Source of the DNA: Leptidea sinapis
Taxonomy: Eukaryota > Arthropoda > Insecta > Lepidoptera > Pieridae
Length of the DNA: 64,000 nucleotides
Direction: 5' to 3'
Assembly: GCF_905404315.1 (NCBI RefSeq)
Contig: NC_066294.1
Coordinates: 8,705,501-8,769,500 of the forward strand
Shown here piece after piece: positions 42,501 to 57,500 of this stretch. The notes below the pieces were generated by a model, which saw only the letters and a list, made by a program, of their open reading frames with translations, did no database searches and was not told the origin of the DNA. How positions within the stretch are numbered: position 1 is the first letter of the stretch; the number at the start of each line of letters is the position of its first letter. Both the position numbers and the translations under genes were made by a program.

Positions 42501-45500
42501 AATTACTTAGTACTTACAATCACGAACATTGTCTGAAGTAAAACTCTACCTACGCGTGTATTAGACAGTTTTCATTTAGTTGTGTTTCGACCGCGCTTTA
42601 AATACAACGCCACGCAATGACAGTGTTCAGTGAAAAACTGTCCAAATAACATTATATCCGAACTTAAAAAGGATGCGGTGTTGTATTTCACGTAAGTAAC
42701 CCTTTGATTAAACAAAATTGTGTAATTAACGTGTTCGCATCCTTCTAGTGCGTGACGTAGCGTTACTACTTCTAATAAGCGAATACAAAAGACTTTGAAC
42801 ATTACTGCTACGCATTAAAGTATTAATTTAAATGAATGTTTTAATGTTATCTTTTTTTATAAAAACAAGGGACGAGACGAGCAGGACGTTCAGCTGATGG
42901 TAATTGATACGCCTTGCCCATAACACTGCAGTGCCGCAGGATTCTTGAGAAACCGAAAGATTGTCAACGACACTACAATAGCGCTTGTCACCTGGAGACA
43001 TAAGATGTTAAGTCTCATTCGCCCAGTAATTTTTGCATGCCTACCCGGCAGATTGTTAGCACCTATGATTATAATGTAACACCAATGTACCCACTCAATA
43101 TATGCAATTAAATGACTTGATTTGATTTGATTAATTAGCTAGTGAGCTAAGGCGCCCTTCACGACCGAAACACAGTAGTGGTTATATATTACTGCTTCAC
43201 GGCAGAAATAGGCGCCGTTGCGGTACCCATAATATAGACGGAATCAATCTCTATAACTAAGTGTAATACGTATATAATATTCAATATATATTCAACGCCG
43301 CTCGGACATTTTTTGACGACCTTCTTATAGGCGTTTGGGAGTCTAGTTATGTATAATACGTCAATGTACCTCGTTCGTTTCACCTGGATCAAGTCTCAGT
43401 GACATTCTAAAGGGGTGTGTCTACATCACTTACCGCATATTTTTCCAATTCCTGTTTTATGTACAGCGTTATATTTGTGTATGGCTCAAGCCGACCGTTC
43501 CACTTCGCCACGAACTCGTCCAGCAAATGTAACCTCTTTTGAAACACGATCCATTCTTGATTACTTAACGTCTCCAATTCTAAACAAATACAAACGTAGA
43601 TAATTTCTACGTCTAGATAGTCTCTTGATGTTACACAACCGATAAAAACAGGCCAGGAATATTAGTTTAGTATGCATGAAAGATAATTTATACGTCTAGG
43701 TAGTCTTTTGATGTTACACAACCGATAAAAACAGGCCAGGAATATTAGTTTAGTGTGTGATAATTTATACGTCTAGCTAGAGTCTGTTGATGTTACACAA
43801 CTGATAAAAACAGGCCAGGAATATTAGTTTAATGTGCATGTGAGATAATTTATACGTCTAGGTAGAGTCTCTTGCTGCTAGACAACTGATGAAACCAGAC
43901 AAAGTAAAGTAATAAATTACTTTAGCGTGCGTGACAAGCTTCGTCTTGCACTCACGATTTGTATGTCACTTTGTGTTAGTGTGCAGGCATTGCTCACAAT
44001 AGAGGTTAACTGTTAGCCTCAACTTTTGCGACATTTTACAGCTGTCAGTCTATCTAGACGTATAAATGATCCAAGATTATAAATTATGTATAAATATATA
44101 TCTTACATGTTCAATTAAGTCATATTAGATTACTAGCCGCACTATATTCGATTTAGTGGTGTACCTATTACTATATTTCCGCCCCTATTTCATAATCTAC
44201 GCAATAAAAAACTTCTAACCATAACACAAAATTATTTATTCCTATAGGCGATTTGCAATGCTAATTTCCAATCGTGTCTACTGAACTACAATAAAAGTAT
44301 TCAGTTTCATAACATTGGTAACAAAAAATCAGTGTATAAAAACTGGCACACAATGACACTCATAACTTAAAATGGGCATTAAATAAAAAAAAAACTATGC
44401 TATTGTATGCTATAGGGAGAATAAAGTATATCTTCACAAAGGGTTCAAATTTGTGGGCGTAACATGAAGTCGAGTACAGCAATCAAAAGTGGTCTATCCC
44501 TGAGTTCCTCCACAGTGCGGTTTCTTTCTTTCACGAACAACAAAGCTGTGGAATGAGCTTCCCTGTGCAGTATTCCCGGAACCATACGACATGGGTACCT
44601 TTAAAAAAAGCTCGTATATTCCTTAGAGGCTGGAAACGCTCCTACTACTCCTCGGGTCTCAGCCTCCTCATATACCATGGTTTTTTAATATAAAGATTAA
44701 AAGGAGGTTGATTGTTATTGCTCACAGACTGAGATCGGAACACATGCCTTTGAATAAGTTTAAATTTTTGATGAAAATTGCGGAGTCACCTCTTAAAGAG
44801 CACTTGTTAAAGGAATGTGTCCGATTTCAGTCTAGTAGAGACAAAATTGTGGGTATTATCAGTTTGAACAGATTTGATACGGGCATGTTTGTAAATATAC
44901 TTGCCCGCCCTGCATCTAAGGATGCCATAAGTCTGTTTGAATCCATAAGTTTTATTGTTTGAACACTATAGATAACTTGCTTTTGGTTTTATTAACTTTT
45001 TTTTTAGTTTGTTAAGTTAAGAATTTTGTTTTTCTTTTGTCTTTTTAATGTACTAAGATTATACTGGGGCTGACATGTACATACGTATAAAAGCCCCTAA
45101 ATCAATAAAGAAAAAAAAAATCCTCTGGTGTTGAAAGAGAATGTGAGCGGCGGTGATCGCTTGATGGTACGCTTCTTTGTCCTCATCTTCCATAAAAAAA
45201 AAGATATGTGCCAAGGGGCGCGAGGGCGTATAACATTTCTACCCGCAAAGCCACATCAGCAATAGATTTCTTACAAATTTTCTGCCCGCACATTTGTTTG
45301 TAATAAATGACACACTGTAGGGCCGAAAGGCAAAAGTTTTCATGTTATAATTGAAGTCTCCCTGTTTTTTTTATGTAACTATATCTTATTCCCATAAAGG
45401 CATAAAAGGCACTCATTTTCTCAAAATTTATTACTTTAGAATTATTTTTGATGTCATGTTTAATATACTAGATACTAATACCGCTTCGGAAACAAATGGT

Positions 45501-48500
45501 GCTCTGAGAGAGAATAAGCGGCGCAAAAAATTCTCCCAGCATTTTTTTTGTTAAATCAAATATACAGTATTGTATTGTCATTGCTATTTCTTATAGCAAT
45601 AGATATAAAGTAATCATAATCTAGTCCCAGGCTGTCGGATCACTTAGATATTCAGCTGTGGAGTAGTAGGATTTACGACAGAGCCATTTTTTAAGAAAAT
45701 TAAATATTATTATTTTATTTTAAATTTTAACATTTAACATTCAAAACTTTATTTAACATTTAAATTTATTTATAAAAAAATCTGAACAGTGGCTGGGACT
45801 TTATTATAAAAGTGTATACATTTACCCTAAAAGCTATTATGTATCTTATGAAGCCTACTACAATTTGTTACAAACAATGCCTCATTTCTAGTGTTATAAT
45901 ACATAATTATTAATTACAATGAAAATCACTATTAAGAGCAAAAAGGTGACGATTTTTGTGAACGTATATTACATTTTCATAAATATACTGACAATGAACA
46001 GTCATAATATTTATTCCTTTAAATTTTTCTTTGAGAGAGAGATAACCACATTTAACCAGTCGTTTAATTATCAACACAATGACTAACACTGTTCCACCAA
46101 CCAGCTCCACAATCTTTGGTGTTGCTGACTGCTGTGACCTAGCCTGTGATGATATTATGTTAAAAAACATACCTTCGTTGTAGTCCTTCAAGATACTCCA
46201 CAGAGCTGTTAGATCGTTACATAATATATCTGCGTCATGCCAAATATCACCAACTTGCAGGTTCATATGAAATTTCATACATTCAGCTCTGAAACAACAT
46301 TATAACATATATTTTTATTGATTACTAGCTGACCCGACAGACATTGTTCTGTATATAATAAATAAAATAATGTTTTTATATGAATTTGTCAATAATATAT
46401 CATAAAATCAAGAATTGCTCTGTAAAAATGCACCCTGTTGTTGTAATTTAATTGTTTCACAGCATAACTGTCAAACCGGTGCGTTAATAAATTCGACGGG
46501 GTACGCCTCAAAGGAAAAACAAATTTGTTGTTTTTATTTATTTCCGAGCATTTTCCTATTTATTCACCTTTTAAACCTTCCCTGCACTTCCACAAATAAT
46601 TCAAGACCAAAATTTGCCAAATCGGTCCAGCCGTTCTCGAGTTTTAGCGGGACTAACGAACAGCAATTCATTTATATATATATAGATATATTACGACTTA
46701 CAATATGTTTTGATTATCATTAAAACTTTTAATTCATAAAAAATAAGGAAGTAAAATATGTTATACACAGGCGGCATCTATCGATAGTTTTAAGAACAAC
46801 TATTGTTGTTGAACAAAAATTGGAGATGAAGAACTTTTGATTATTACAAATTAAGAAAGTAAAAATTTTATGCAGAGGCGGCATGTATCGGTAATTTTAA
46901 GAACAAATATTGTTGATGAACAAAAAATTTAAATGAAGAACATATAATTCATAAAAATTAAGAAAGTAAAACATTTTGCGTAGATCTATCGGTAATGTTA
47001 AGAACAAGTACTGTTGTTGAACAAAAATTTGAAATAAATTTAACATCAAGATGGTAGAAAGAGGAAAAATTATGGAATGCGTAAATTTATAATGGTTTAC
47101 GAGATAGTTTAGATATTCCTAATGGAAAGTTCTCAGAATTTCATTCAACATTAACGACAAAAGCTGTCAAAGCTTTTTGTCAAAATTTACGAAAGTAGTT
47201 AGTTTAGTTTAGTTTATTTATGAAAGTTTGTTCTAAAAGTTATAATTTATCAGGTGACCAACTAAAATTAAACCACTTGAAACCGTACCAATCTACATTA
47301 TCTTGATTATAATAATTTGTGAAATGCTTGAAAAATTGAAAAAAGTTGGATTTAAATTTACCTATTGAACATCAAAAGATACCAACAATTTGAAAACGTA
47401 ACGCTTAAAATATTCTCATAATCATTCTTGTTTTTATGAAAATAAGAGACGAGATGAGCGGGACGTTCAGCTGATGGTAATTGATACGCCCTGCCAATTA
47501 AAATGTAGTGCCACTCAGGATTCTTGAAAAACCCAACAATTCTGAGCAGCACTACAATTGCGTTCGTCACCTTGAGACATAAGATGTGAAGTCTCATTTG
47601 CCCAGTAATTTCACTAGCTACAGTGCCCTTGAGACTGAAACACAATACCTAATGCTTACACATTACTGCTTCACGGCAGAAATAGGCAGTTTTATTTATT
47701 GAATATGACAAGGAAACATAACAAATAAATCACAAGAATAATTTGGTATATAGAATAATAAGAAAAATCAAAGGTATACCTTCACAAACATACATAGCTC
47801 AAGAAAGTTATATTCAAGCAACAAATCATTCTAGAGGGCTCAGTTTCCTGTTACACGATAACTTAATGTATGTACATAAGAACTATTCTAACGAACTATA
47901 CAGTCTCGACTCTTTTTACGTGGATTGAGTAAAAAGGATTCCATGTTGGGTTTACGTATTCTAGTTGGGCCTCACGAAGGACTTATATGTAGATATGTGT
48001 AAGTACTCTTGTCCTCAAAATTGCTTAGATACACGTGTTATGAATCTAGCCGGCAACCTGCGCAAAGGAGGCTAGCACTGGTAAACAAAAACAGTAATAA
48101 TTATACAAACATAAATATTAATAATTAATCCGAAGTAATTAATGATTTAATAACATACAAAAGCTCATCCCTCTCAGCAACGAGTTTGAGGTAGTGTTGT
48201 AGCGCGTCGAACACAGAGCGACATCTGTCGAGCATCTCGTTGTACTCGACCCCACGAGAACTTTCTAGACGTGCTCTAGCCTGGCTCCATCTTGAATACC
48301 ACGCCTCAATACTGCTGGTCAAGTTGTCCCAATCTCCGGTCATACTCGACTTTACTAACTCGGCCTGTTGGGACATAATTCATTGTTTCTTTAGTGTATT
48401 ATTATAATTTAGTGAATGTTAAGAATAAATACTAGCTGACCCAGCAAACTTTATATTGCCAAAGAAAGTAATAAAAAAATTCAATAATTTAAATTTTTGG

Positions 48501-51500
48501 CGTATAAAAAATAGATGACGACCGACTCCCAGACCTACCAAATATATCGTACATAAAATTTATCATACTACAATAATTATTATATATTCGATTGCGTTCT
48601 TGCAACCCTATTGGGGATCTGTGAATGGAAAACAATAATATAAAAATCGCGACACAAAAATAGCTGAAAATTAGAAGATGAATATATTTTTCAATGCTAA
48701 ATCATAATAAAATTAAAATAAAAAATATGTCAAAAAAAAATATAGAGGTGGGTCTTATATATAGGGCTATGAAAAATAGATGTTGGCCGATTCTCAGACC
48801 TACCCGATAAACACACAAAATTTCATACAAATAGATTTAGCCCTCTCGGAGGAGTTGGTAACAAACACCACGACACGAGAATTGTACATATTAGATGTTG
48901 TTTGTTTGGAGACACTGAAGATATTTCTCAATTTTAAAACATAAGAAACTTAACAGGCCTCTCTTCTGTCGTAAAATATAAATACCTGATGGTCAAATAT
49001 CTGCTGGTGCGCCGACATCATCTCTTTAATCTTGGTCCACTCCCGGAGCGTGGTGGTACTGGCACCGTCACCACCCCACGTCCGCAAAAGTTGACACTTG
49101 CGTTTTAACTTCTCGGACAGGTTATCCATCTACAAGTTAGTTCTTATTTTTTTAATGAAAATTAGGGACGAGACGAGCAGGCCGTTCAGCTGATGGTAAT
49201 TGGCCAGACAACCTTAATAATTACAGTAAGTAAGCTGTTTATAAACCTTTTTGCTTAGATATTTTATACTACGTCTAGATAGACTGTGACAGCTGTGAAA
49301 ACGACGAACAATGAGATTAATTATTAACCTCTATTTTGAGAAATGCACGCACAGTAACACAAAGTGACATAAAGATCGCGAGTGTAAGACGAAGCTTGGC
49401 TCTATCTAGACGTCAAAATTTTTGTTTACTATATTATCTTCTGGAATAAAAATTATTCTTTACATGATAAACATATAAGATCTACCAGTGGGAGGCTCCT
49501 TTGCACCGGTTATTGTGTTTCGGTCTGAGGGGCGCCGTAGCTAATGAAATTACTGGGCAAATAAGACTTGACAACTAATGTTTCAAGGTGACGAGCGCAG
49601 TTGTAGTGCCACTCAGAATTTTTGGGTTTTTCAATAATCCTGAGCGCCACTGCACTGTAATGGGTAGGGAAAATCAACTACTATCAACTACATCCTGCTC
49701 GTCTCGTCCCTTATCGTCATGAAAAAACCATAATTGGATTGTTTGAGGAATTAAATAACATCATAGAGTTAGTACAAGGTTACGTATCTAACCACGTGAC
49801 TTACTTGCGGCATCTTCTCTTGCAGAGCTCGCTGCTTCATGGTGACCTCAGCTAGCTCCTTCGCGTTTTTGGGCAGCGCCTTATCTTCTAGCACGAGTGT
49901 CACGTTGGCTATGAACGTGTCCAGCTCGGCCGCGTCACTCCGGCAGCTCGCTTGCAGCGAGGATATGAGCGAGCCCCACAGGTTTCGGGACTGTGCTTCA
50001 AACTCCCGACGGAGTGACGCCGTACCCACAGTTATCCAATCTATTTTTTCGTCATCGCTGGAATTTGGTATAAATTTTATCAACCCAAATCTTTTCCGAT
50101 ATAGTAAGTCAATCTGAACCATTTTGAAATTCGACCGGAAAGCCGTATGAATCGATCTGAAGCACTTAGAAATACGCACGCCTCATTCGATTTCTGGTTT
50201 TATGAAGTGTTATTTCCCTTTGAACTTATAATAGAATGTAATTTAGTTATAGTTTCGAACGGATAGATTCGTACATTCTATAAAAAGTTTACAAAATATT
50301 GCGCGGGAACTTAACAGTACTTGCCGTACGCCATATTAAATAGTTAATTTATTTTACTAAACTTTTTGTATAGAAATGTAGCATTTCAGCCAAACTTGTC
50401 CTAACTGTTGTTAGGTACTGTTAACTTGCTGTCGCTCTCTCCTCAGTTACAGCGACTGTGAAAATCTTGAGTAACTTTTGAAACTCTTAAGATATTGTCA
50501 AACGTACGCGAACCGAACCGAACTGAAAGCATTAAGAATGCGAACCGAAGCGGAGACGTCAAACTACAAAGTATGCACAGCAAACTGAAAGCGAACGGAT
50601 GCCTCTCGTCTCACTACAACTAACTCGCTCAATCCTCGCTTCGCGCGCTTGCTTTAGTTTGTCCTAGCGTGACACGTCTTTCGGTTCGCCACGTATTCGG
50701 TTTGCTTTCTCTTTTCTATGTGACTAGATTCTAACGATACATAACAAAATGAAAACGCTTCGCCACGCTTTCGGTTCGCTGTCTGCTTGACAATAGCTTT
50801 ATTCTTTTACCCTGGTGATTTTATTTGTTGCAAATTTTAAATTTTGTCATATTTAGAAAGTCATATTAGATATGTCAATAAATTCAAGAACTTTTGCTGT
50901 TATTTTTTGACGTAAAAACGAAGAAATATGTACAGGATGTCCCAATGTGATGGGACATGAAGGGAAAGTACCTTAAATATCGAAGATAGGCTATTTTACT
51001 GAAAGAAGACTTTATGTTATTTTTAAGATTTAGTAATTCTGTATTCAAAGATTTTCTAAAAACTACTTGCCTCGTCTGGGAATCGAACCGACTGAAATGT
51101 AAAAAAAAAAAACACTCTTATGATGCCAATCGAAAGAATGGCCAAAAACTAATAACTCTTCTTAAGTAACATAGTATTTTAAAAGAAAGTAGTCAATTAA
51201 GTGGGTATTTTTTTGTAAATTAATTAATTAAATGCTAATTAAAAGTCTTGTTTCAGTAAAATAGCCTATCTTCGATATTTAAGGTACTTTCCCTTCATGT
51301 CCCATAACTTTGAGACATCCTGTACCTATATTCACTGACCCGAAATGCGTTGTTCTGTATATAATAAATAAAATACTGCTTTTTTTTAACTTGTCAAAAA
51401 TATTTCATAACATCAAGAATTATTTCTTAAAATATGCCCTCTGTTGTTATAATGAAATTGTTTCACAGCAGAACTGTCAAACCGTGCGTCAATAAATTCT

Positions 51501-54500
51501 CTCATAGAAAATATGTCCATACAAAAACGAAATAAAAATAATTATAGTTCCCAGATCGAAATAAGAACTATCCTCTCTCTCAAGTTGGACTAAACTGCAC
51601 TCCATGAAGTCATCCCCATTAAAATCCGTTCATTAGTTTAGGAGTTCACTGGAAACAAACAGCAGGACACTGGACTTATATATTATATAAATATTAAGTT
51701 CAAAAATTTTGTTCAAATCTGACTGCTACTTACAATGTCATTTTCGCAACAGTCTGTCCATAGGCCTTGCAAGCTTTGAAGTTCTGCTCCCAATGCTCAG
51801 GTTCAGTAAGGCTCTCCGCACACAGCGCGTCTATTTCCCGCTCTCCCACGCACGCGATCGCTCCACGTAACGTCCAAGTCTCGCAGAGGGCCTCAAGTGA
51901 TGATAGTGTCTCCTCTATTTGTCGTACTGCTTTGTTGCCGAGCCAACTGTGCCTGTTAATTAATAAATAGGACATTAAGGTAAGAGAGCTTGCATGAAGA
52001 CATTTGATACAAGCCCTGTGTTACCCCGGGGCATAAAAAGAATAGGGATGTGCCAGGCCCAAGGGTGTTGTAAGAGGCGACTAACGGCATTTACCAGTGG
52101 GAGGACTCTTTGCACAGGATTTCGGCTAAATTATTGGTACCATAACTGCGCCTTTTTTCTGCCGTGAAGTAGTAATGTGTAAGCATTATTGTGTTTCGGT
52201 CTGTAGGGCACCGTAGCTAGTAAAATTACTGGGATGATGAAACAATATCTTATGTCTCAAGGTGACAAACGCAATTATTGTAGTGCCGCTCAGGATTTTG
52301 GGTTTTATAAGAAGACTGCACTGCATTGTCTCGTCCCATATTGTCATAAAAAAATGTAGAAGAAGCCGGGCAAGCACGTTCCTGCAATTTGTTCAAATGT
52401 GGCATGTGTCATGTGGCAAATGTAAGTTTCTAATCTCTGTCTCATTGGCATGCATAAACACAAACATACATGCACACAAACATTTACACTACTTACATAC
52501 ATACAAACATGCATACATACAATCATAAACACATACATACACACTCACATACACTACACAAAACATCACCACACTCGTCGGCGAGTGTGTTCTTCTCATC
52601 TTTTCATCTTTGATCTTCATTTCATCTTCATTTTCATTCTCTCTCCTCCCCACAAGCATACAGCCGGTCCGAGGTTCGAGTCTCCTTAGGAGACGCCCCT
52701 CGACTGTTGTTGCGTAGTCTTTGCGGCCTCCACGGCCTACGTCCTACTTCGCTGTAAAAGCCAAGGCTAACAGCATAGAGGAGGTCTTAGTCGGTATGGG
52801 GTGCCCGCATTCGTGGACACTCGAGTCCGACATATTACGCCCCATCTCGGGGCGTAAATACGTAACAGTGTTTCCTCCTCTCAAAAAAAAAATTGGCATG
52901 CGTGATTATACAATGTTTGTTTTTTTTTGTGAAAATTAGGGACGAGACGAGCAGGACGTTCAGCTGATGGTAATTGATACGCCCTGTCCATTAACAATAC
53001 AGTGCCGCTCAAGATTATTGAAAAACCGAAAAAAAAATCACCTTGAGATATAAGATGTCAAGTCTCATTTGCCCAGTAATTTCACTAGGTACGGCGCCCT
53101 TCAGACTTTAAAACAGTAATGCTTACATATTACTGCTTCACAACAGAAATAGCCGCCGTTGTGGTACCCATAATCTAGCCGGCATGCGGTGCAAAAGAGC
53201 CGCTACTTACTTCTCTACAATAGCAGCGAATACACATTGAGTATCGAGGACGTCACGTTGTAGAGTGGGGAAGTGTTCCGGCAACGAGACCAGGCGCCGC
53301 AGCTGTTGGTAGAGCTGAGCCCGGACCTCCTCCATCGGTGGCTGGATGCAAACGCCGTGACCTCTGAAATACATTTACAAGTAAACAGTTTGTTATTTTT
53401 AAAATGATATCCCTATATATATATATTTATTTATTGAAAATAGTCTTTGTTTGAGGCTCAGTCACGCCTAAACCACTGATCGTATCAACATGAAACTACA
53501 GCCATTCGATGCGAAATTTATCCTAGATTGTTTATGGCCACTTATTTTTTATTGTATTATTTATTTCCTATTAAAATTCGCCCAGCGAAGCGGGCGGGCA
53601 CGGCTAGTTAAATATGTAACCAAAATTTATTAACGATTCAGGACTCAAACCCGCGAGCTCATGCGCGCATGGTTCGTAAATCTTGGTATGCATTGTTCAA
53701 CTCTCAAGTTGTTTCCAAGTACAACAAAACACGTGTCGATTTGTTTAAAGACAAATATTGGCGGAATAGACACCAAAGAAAACACAAAACATTTGGATAA
53801 TTATGGATTTACGCAAAGTAACGCCTACTTCAATAAATTTACTCGAAAAAGATTAATAGTGATAAGAAAAAAGATGATAAAGTAAGAACGAACCGTAAAA
53901 CTAGATCGACTCTAATGTTCGGGAAATTGGAGTGCAACGAGAGTAATGCCCGTATGTACTGAGTCTCCATCGCTTTATATATCTGCACCTCCCAGTGGCA
54001 CCGCCACATATCCGTATTCTTATACCCATTGGTTTCCACCTGAAACGAAAAGTAACAGTTTACCATAATAATTTAATGCGAAAAAAACCTGATGAAATTC
54101 ACCCAATGAACAATGGTTGACGAATTTTACGTTTGAATTGAAAGCGGGACAGCGCAATAACCGGTTAACACACAAAATAGCCAGTTTAATGTAAAAACTG
54201 ATCTAAAATAATAAGGAACATTATGAAATAAAGAGTGGTCATCTTGTTTAAAACACGTTAAGTACCAAATATTTTGAAATTAAAAGAAAGTCTGACAAAG
54301 AATACAATCGTAATATTTTTTTTTTATGTAACAGACACTGCCATTCAAATTTAAATGTGAAATCTAATACCTATTTTGTATCAACGCAGAGACGGGATAT
54401 GATCGTCTCATGGGCTGCGTTCAATCGGCAGTTGACGACGCGGTGCTTACACAGATTCCCTTGGCCAAAATCATAATCTTGGATGACGACTTCAACGGGC

Positions 54501-57500
54501 ATACCTTACATACTACCCAGGGCGATCTGTGTATGATTTTACGTTGGCGTATGGTCTATCTAAGTAGCTAGTCGCTTACGCGTCGCTTGAGACCTAGACA
54601 TGCCATCTTTACTGGATCCTTTCGTGACAACATACATTACAGTAGTAGTCATAGTCGACGCTCTTCGGGACGTCCGATTATTGCCTGGCCCGCACTATAA
54701 GTCAACAGAATAGGAAATGATGCGTTCCTTTCTTGGATTCTACCCTTGGGGGTGGTTTTATTTCCAATTGGATGATACCAGTGCCTATACATTTAAAGTG
54801 ACCGATGTGATACTACAGGACTACAGGATATTTTCATACCAAGATAGTATTTATACTCATAGTACTGATCGGTGGCAGATCACAGCCCTGGATCGATGCG
54901 ACAGCTAAAGCAGAAGCTGAGTGCAAAAACAAACGTATGAAATACAAATTTCTGAACAGAAAATACAACCGCGCCTGCAGATTCTTTTAACGGCAAATCA
55001 CCCTTACGAAATCTCTTCAAGATCGACGAGCAGCTCTGAGGTTACCCAACTGTAACGCGCAAGTTCTGTTCGTTGTCGAAAGCTGCTCTTGGTAACTTCA
55101 TCCAGCAAAAATACGGCAAAAGAGAATCCCGATTTTGTGGGAACTCTATTAGCCTTCAACTCGACTCTTTAACACGATGGAAAGACACCGGCGAAAATAC
55201 CGCGGTGTTGGAGCTCTATGCCGGAAGTACGGTTCAGACATGAAACTGTTCGGGTAGCTTAAGTTTCCTTGGACATCTCTCCAACGATATATCTATATAA
55301 GACGACAAGCGAATCAGATGGATATCTCTCCAAAAACATGGAAAGCATAAACGCCTGGTTTTGTTTTTTTTTTTATGAAAATAAGGGACGAGGCGGTCTG
55401 GACTTTCAGCTGATGGTAATTGATACGTCATGCTCATTGCAATGCAGTGCCGCTCAGGATTTTTGAAAATCCCGAAAATTCTGAGCGGCACTATAGTTGC
55501 GCTCGTCACTTTGAGTCGATGTTAAGTCTCATTTGTCCAGTAATTTGACCGAAACACAGTAATGTTTACACACTACTGCTCCACGGCTGAAACAGGCGCC
55601 GTTGTGGTACCCATAATCTAGCCCGCATCCTGTGAAAACGAGCTGGTGTTGTGTACCAGTGGGAACTGGTAAATGGTTTTGGTAGACCAAAGCCCTCTAG
55701 GCACATTACAACTTTTGGTCAATCAGTTGACGATCTCCTGGTATACGTTACACATAGTTTGGCGGCAGCTACCGATCGCCCGAATACGTTGGATGAGGGT
55801 GATGATGATATATTTAAGATTTATAATACTAAAGGGAAATGTGGAAGGAAGTACTAACCTTTTCAATGATGTCTCTTATATCATTAATAGCCTTCTTCCA
55901 TTCGTTTTGTTTGGCGAGCAGCTCTGTATCCATCAACTTTTCCACGATGCCACGTATGACAAAATGTTGGCTGGTCAGGTACGAGTTCTGAGAAATAATT
56001 TCATACACAATGGATTTACATATTTTTTCCCCATTTATCAATAATAATTGTAAAATATAACTTACATTATTTATTTAGATTTATAAATAAGATCGTCTCG
56101 GTTTACGTACGGTTTACAATCTTTTGGTGACCATACAAGTAGATTAAAAAACAATCGAGATATAACATAAAAGATAATAACGTAAAAAGTATTTCAACAA
56201 TGCTTCAATTTAAAATTAGCTTCATTTTAAAATTATCTTAATTTGGATAATATAATATTCTAAAATATTCATCTCCTGACAAAAAATTTGTTTTCACTTC
56301 ATCATACATACATAAAATCACTCCTATTCTTCCATTACCCTCGTGTTTTAATTTATAAAAGTTAATTATTAAATCTAATAAAAACCTGTCCCTCCAGCTT
56401 CAGCACCATATTCTTCAGGCTCTCAGTATATGTAGCGATTTGTTCCTCGTCACCCCAGTACACTGGTTTCTGGTTCTGCACTAGCGCTGACAGATCCAGT
56501 GCGGCCTGCAGCATCATGGGCCGGGTGGAAGGGATCATGCGGTCTGCCAACGTGTTGTGGAACGATGCAACCTGCACAGTAATATGTCCTCCACTCCATT
56601 GTTATTGCAACATCAATGTCGTAAATTATAGAAATAAAACGTTTAAAATTTTTATTGTTTTGATTTTCTTGTTTTTGGGGAAGGGATGGCCTCCGGTCCA
56701 CGACACAAACCTATGCGAAACATAGCGGCACTAGGCCGCTACTTCACGCCGGTATTCTGTGCGAGTGTTGTAATTAACCCGGACGAATCTGGCCCGATTG
56801 TGCTGACGTCATAAGACGGCAGCGTGACTCTCCCACTTCTAAAAAGTCCTTAGTCGCCTCTTACGACACCCTTGGGCCTGGGACTCCCCTATTCTTTTTA
56901 CGCCCCGGGGAAAGTACAGGGCAAACTTTAAGAAAAGCTTAGGTTATTACTTAAATTTTATGTTTAGTAATATGGTTGTTTATATAAAATCTTTTATTGA
57001 TTATAAATACATTTCGAAGTAAAAGTTCTTTAGGCGCGACTTGGGGATAACTCAGATTTTTTTTTTGACGGAAGTAACGCTCAGTACAAAAGTCAATTGG
57101 AATATTTTTAAAGCCGTTATAATTTAATGGTTTTAAAACATATTTCAAATGGCTCAGTAATATTTTTTAAAAACCTCAAGTGTTTTTATTGTTTATTTAT
57201 TACTACTATTGCAATAAATAATATATAAGTTTTCAGAAATATTGACATTCGTTAATTTGTTCTTGGTTTTTGTTTTTCGTTTCCATTATTAGGATAGGCA
57301 AAGGGTTCGAGCCCATACAACCATATTTGTTAATATTTAATAACAACGTCATACTTATATGTGCTAATAATAAAATAACCTTCAATTTCTTATTATCAAT
57401 TATTTTATTAATGAGTGAAAATTTTAAAATGTGCGAATGGACAATGAACTGAATTATAAATAGAATATATAATGAAAATAATAATCATTCGAATAAAATG

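Noticed and set aside
52450..52560. CRISPR-like or satellite array
   Set aside because: It is a simple imperfect ACAT microsatellite with no spacer structure.
54717..54908. 63-codon plus-strand frame as a gene
   Set aside because: It lies within a decayed LINE stretch and has no splice or family support.
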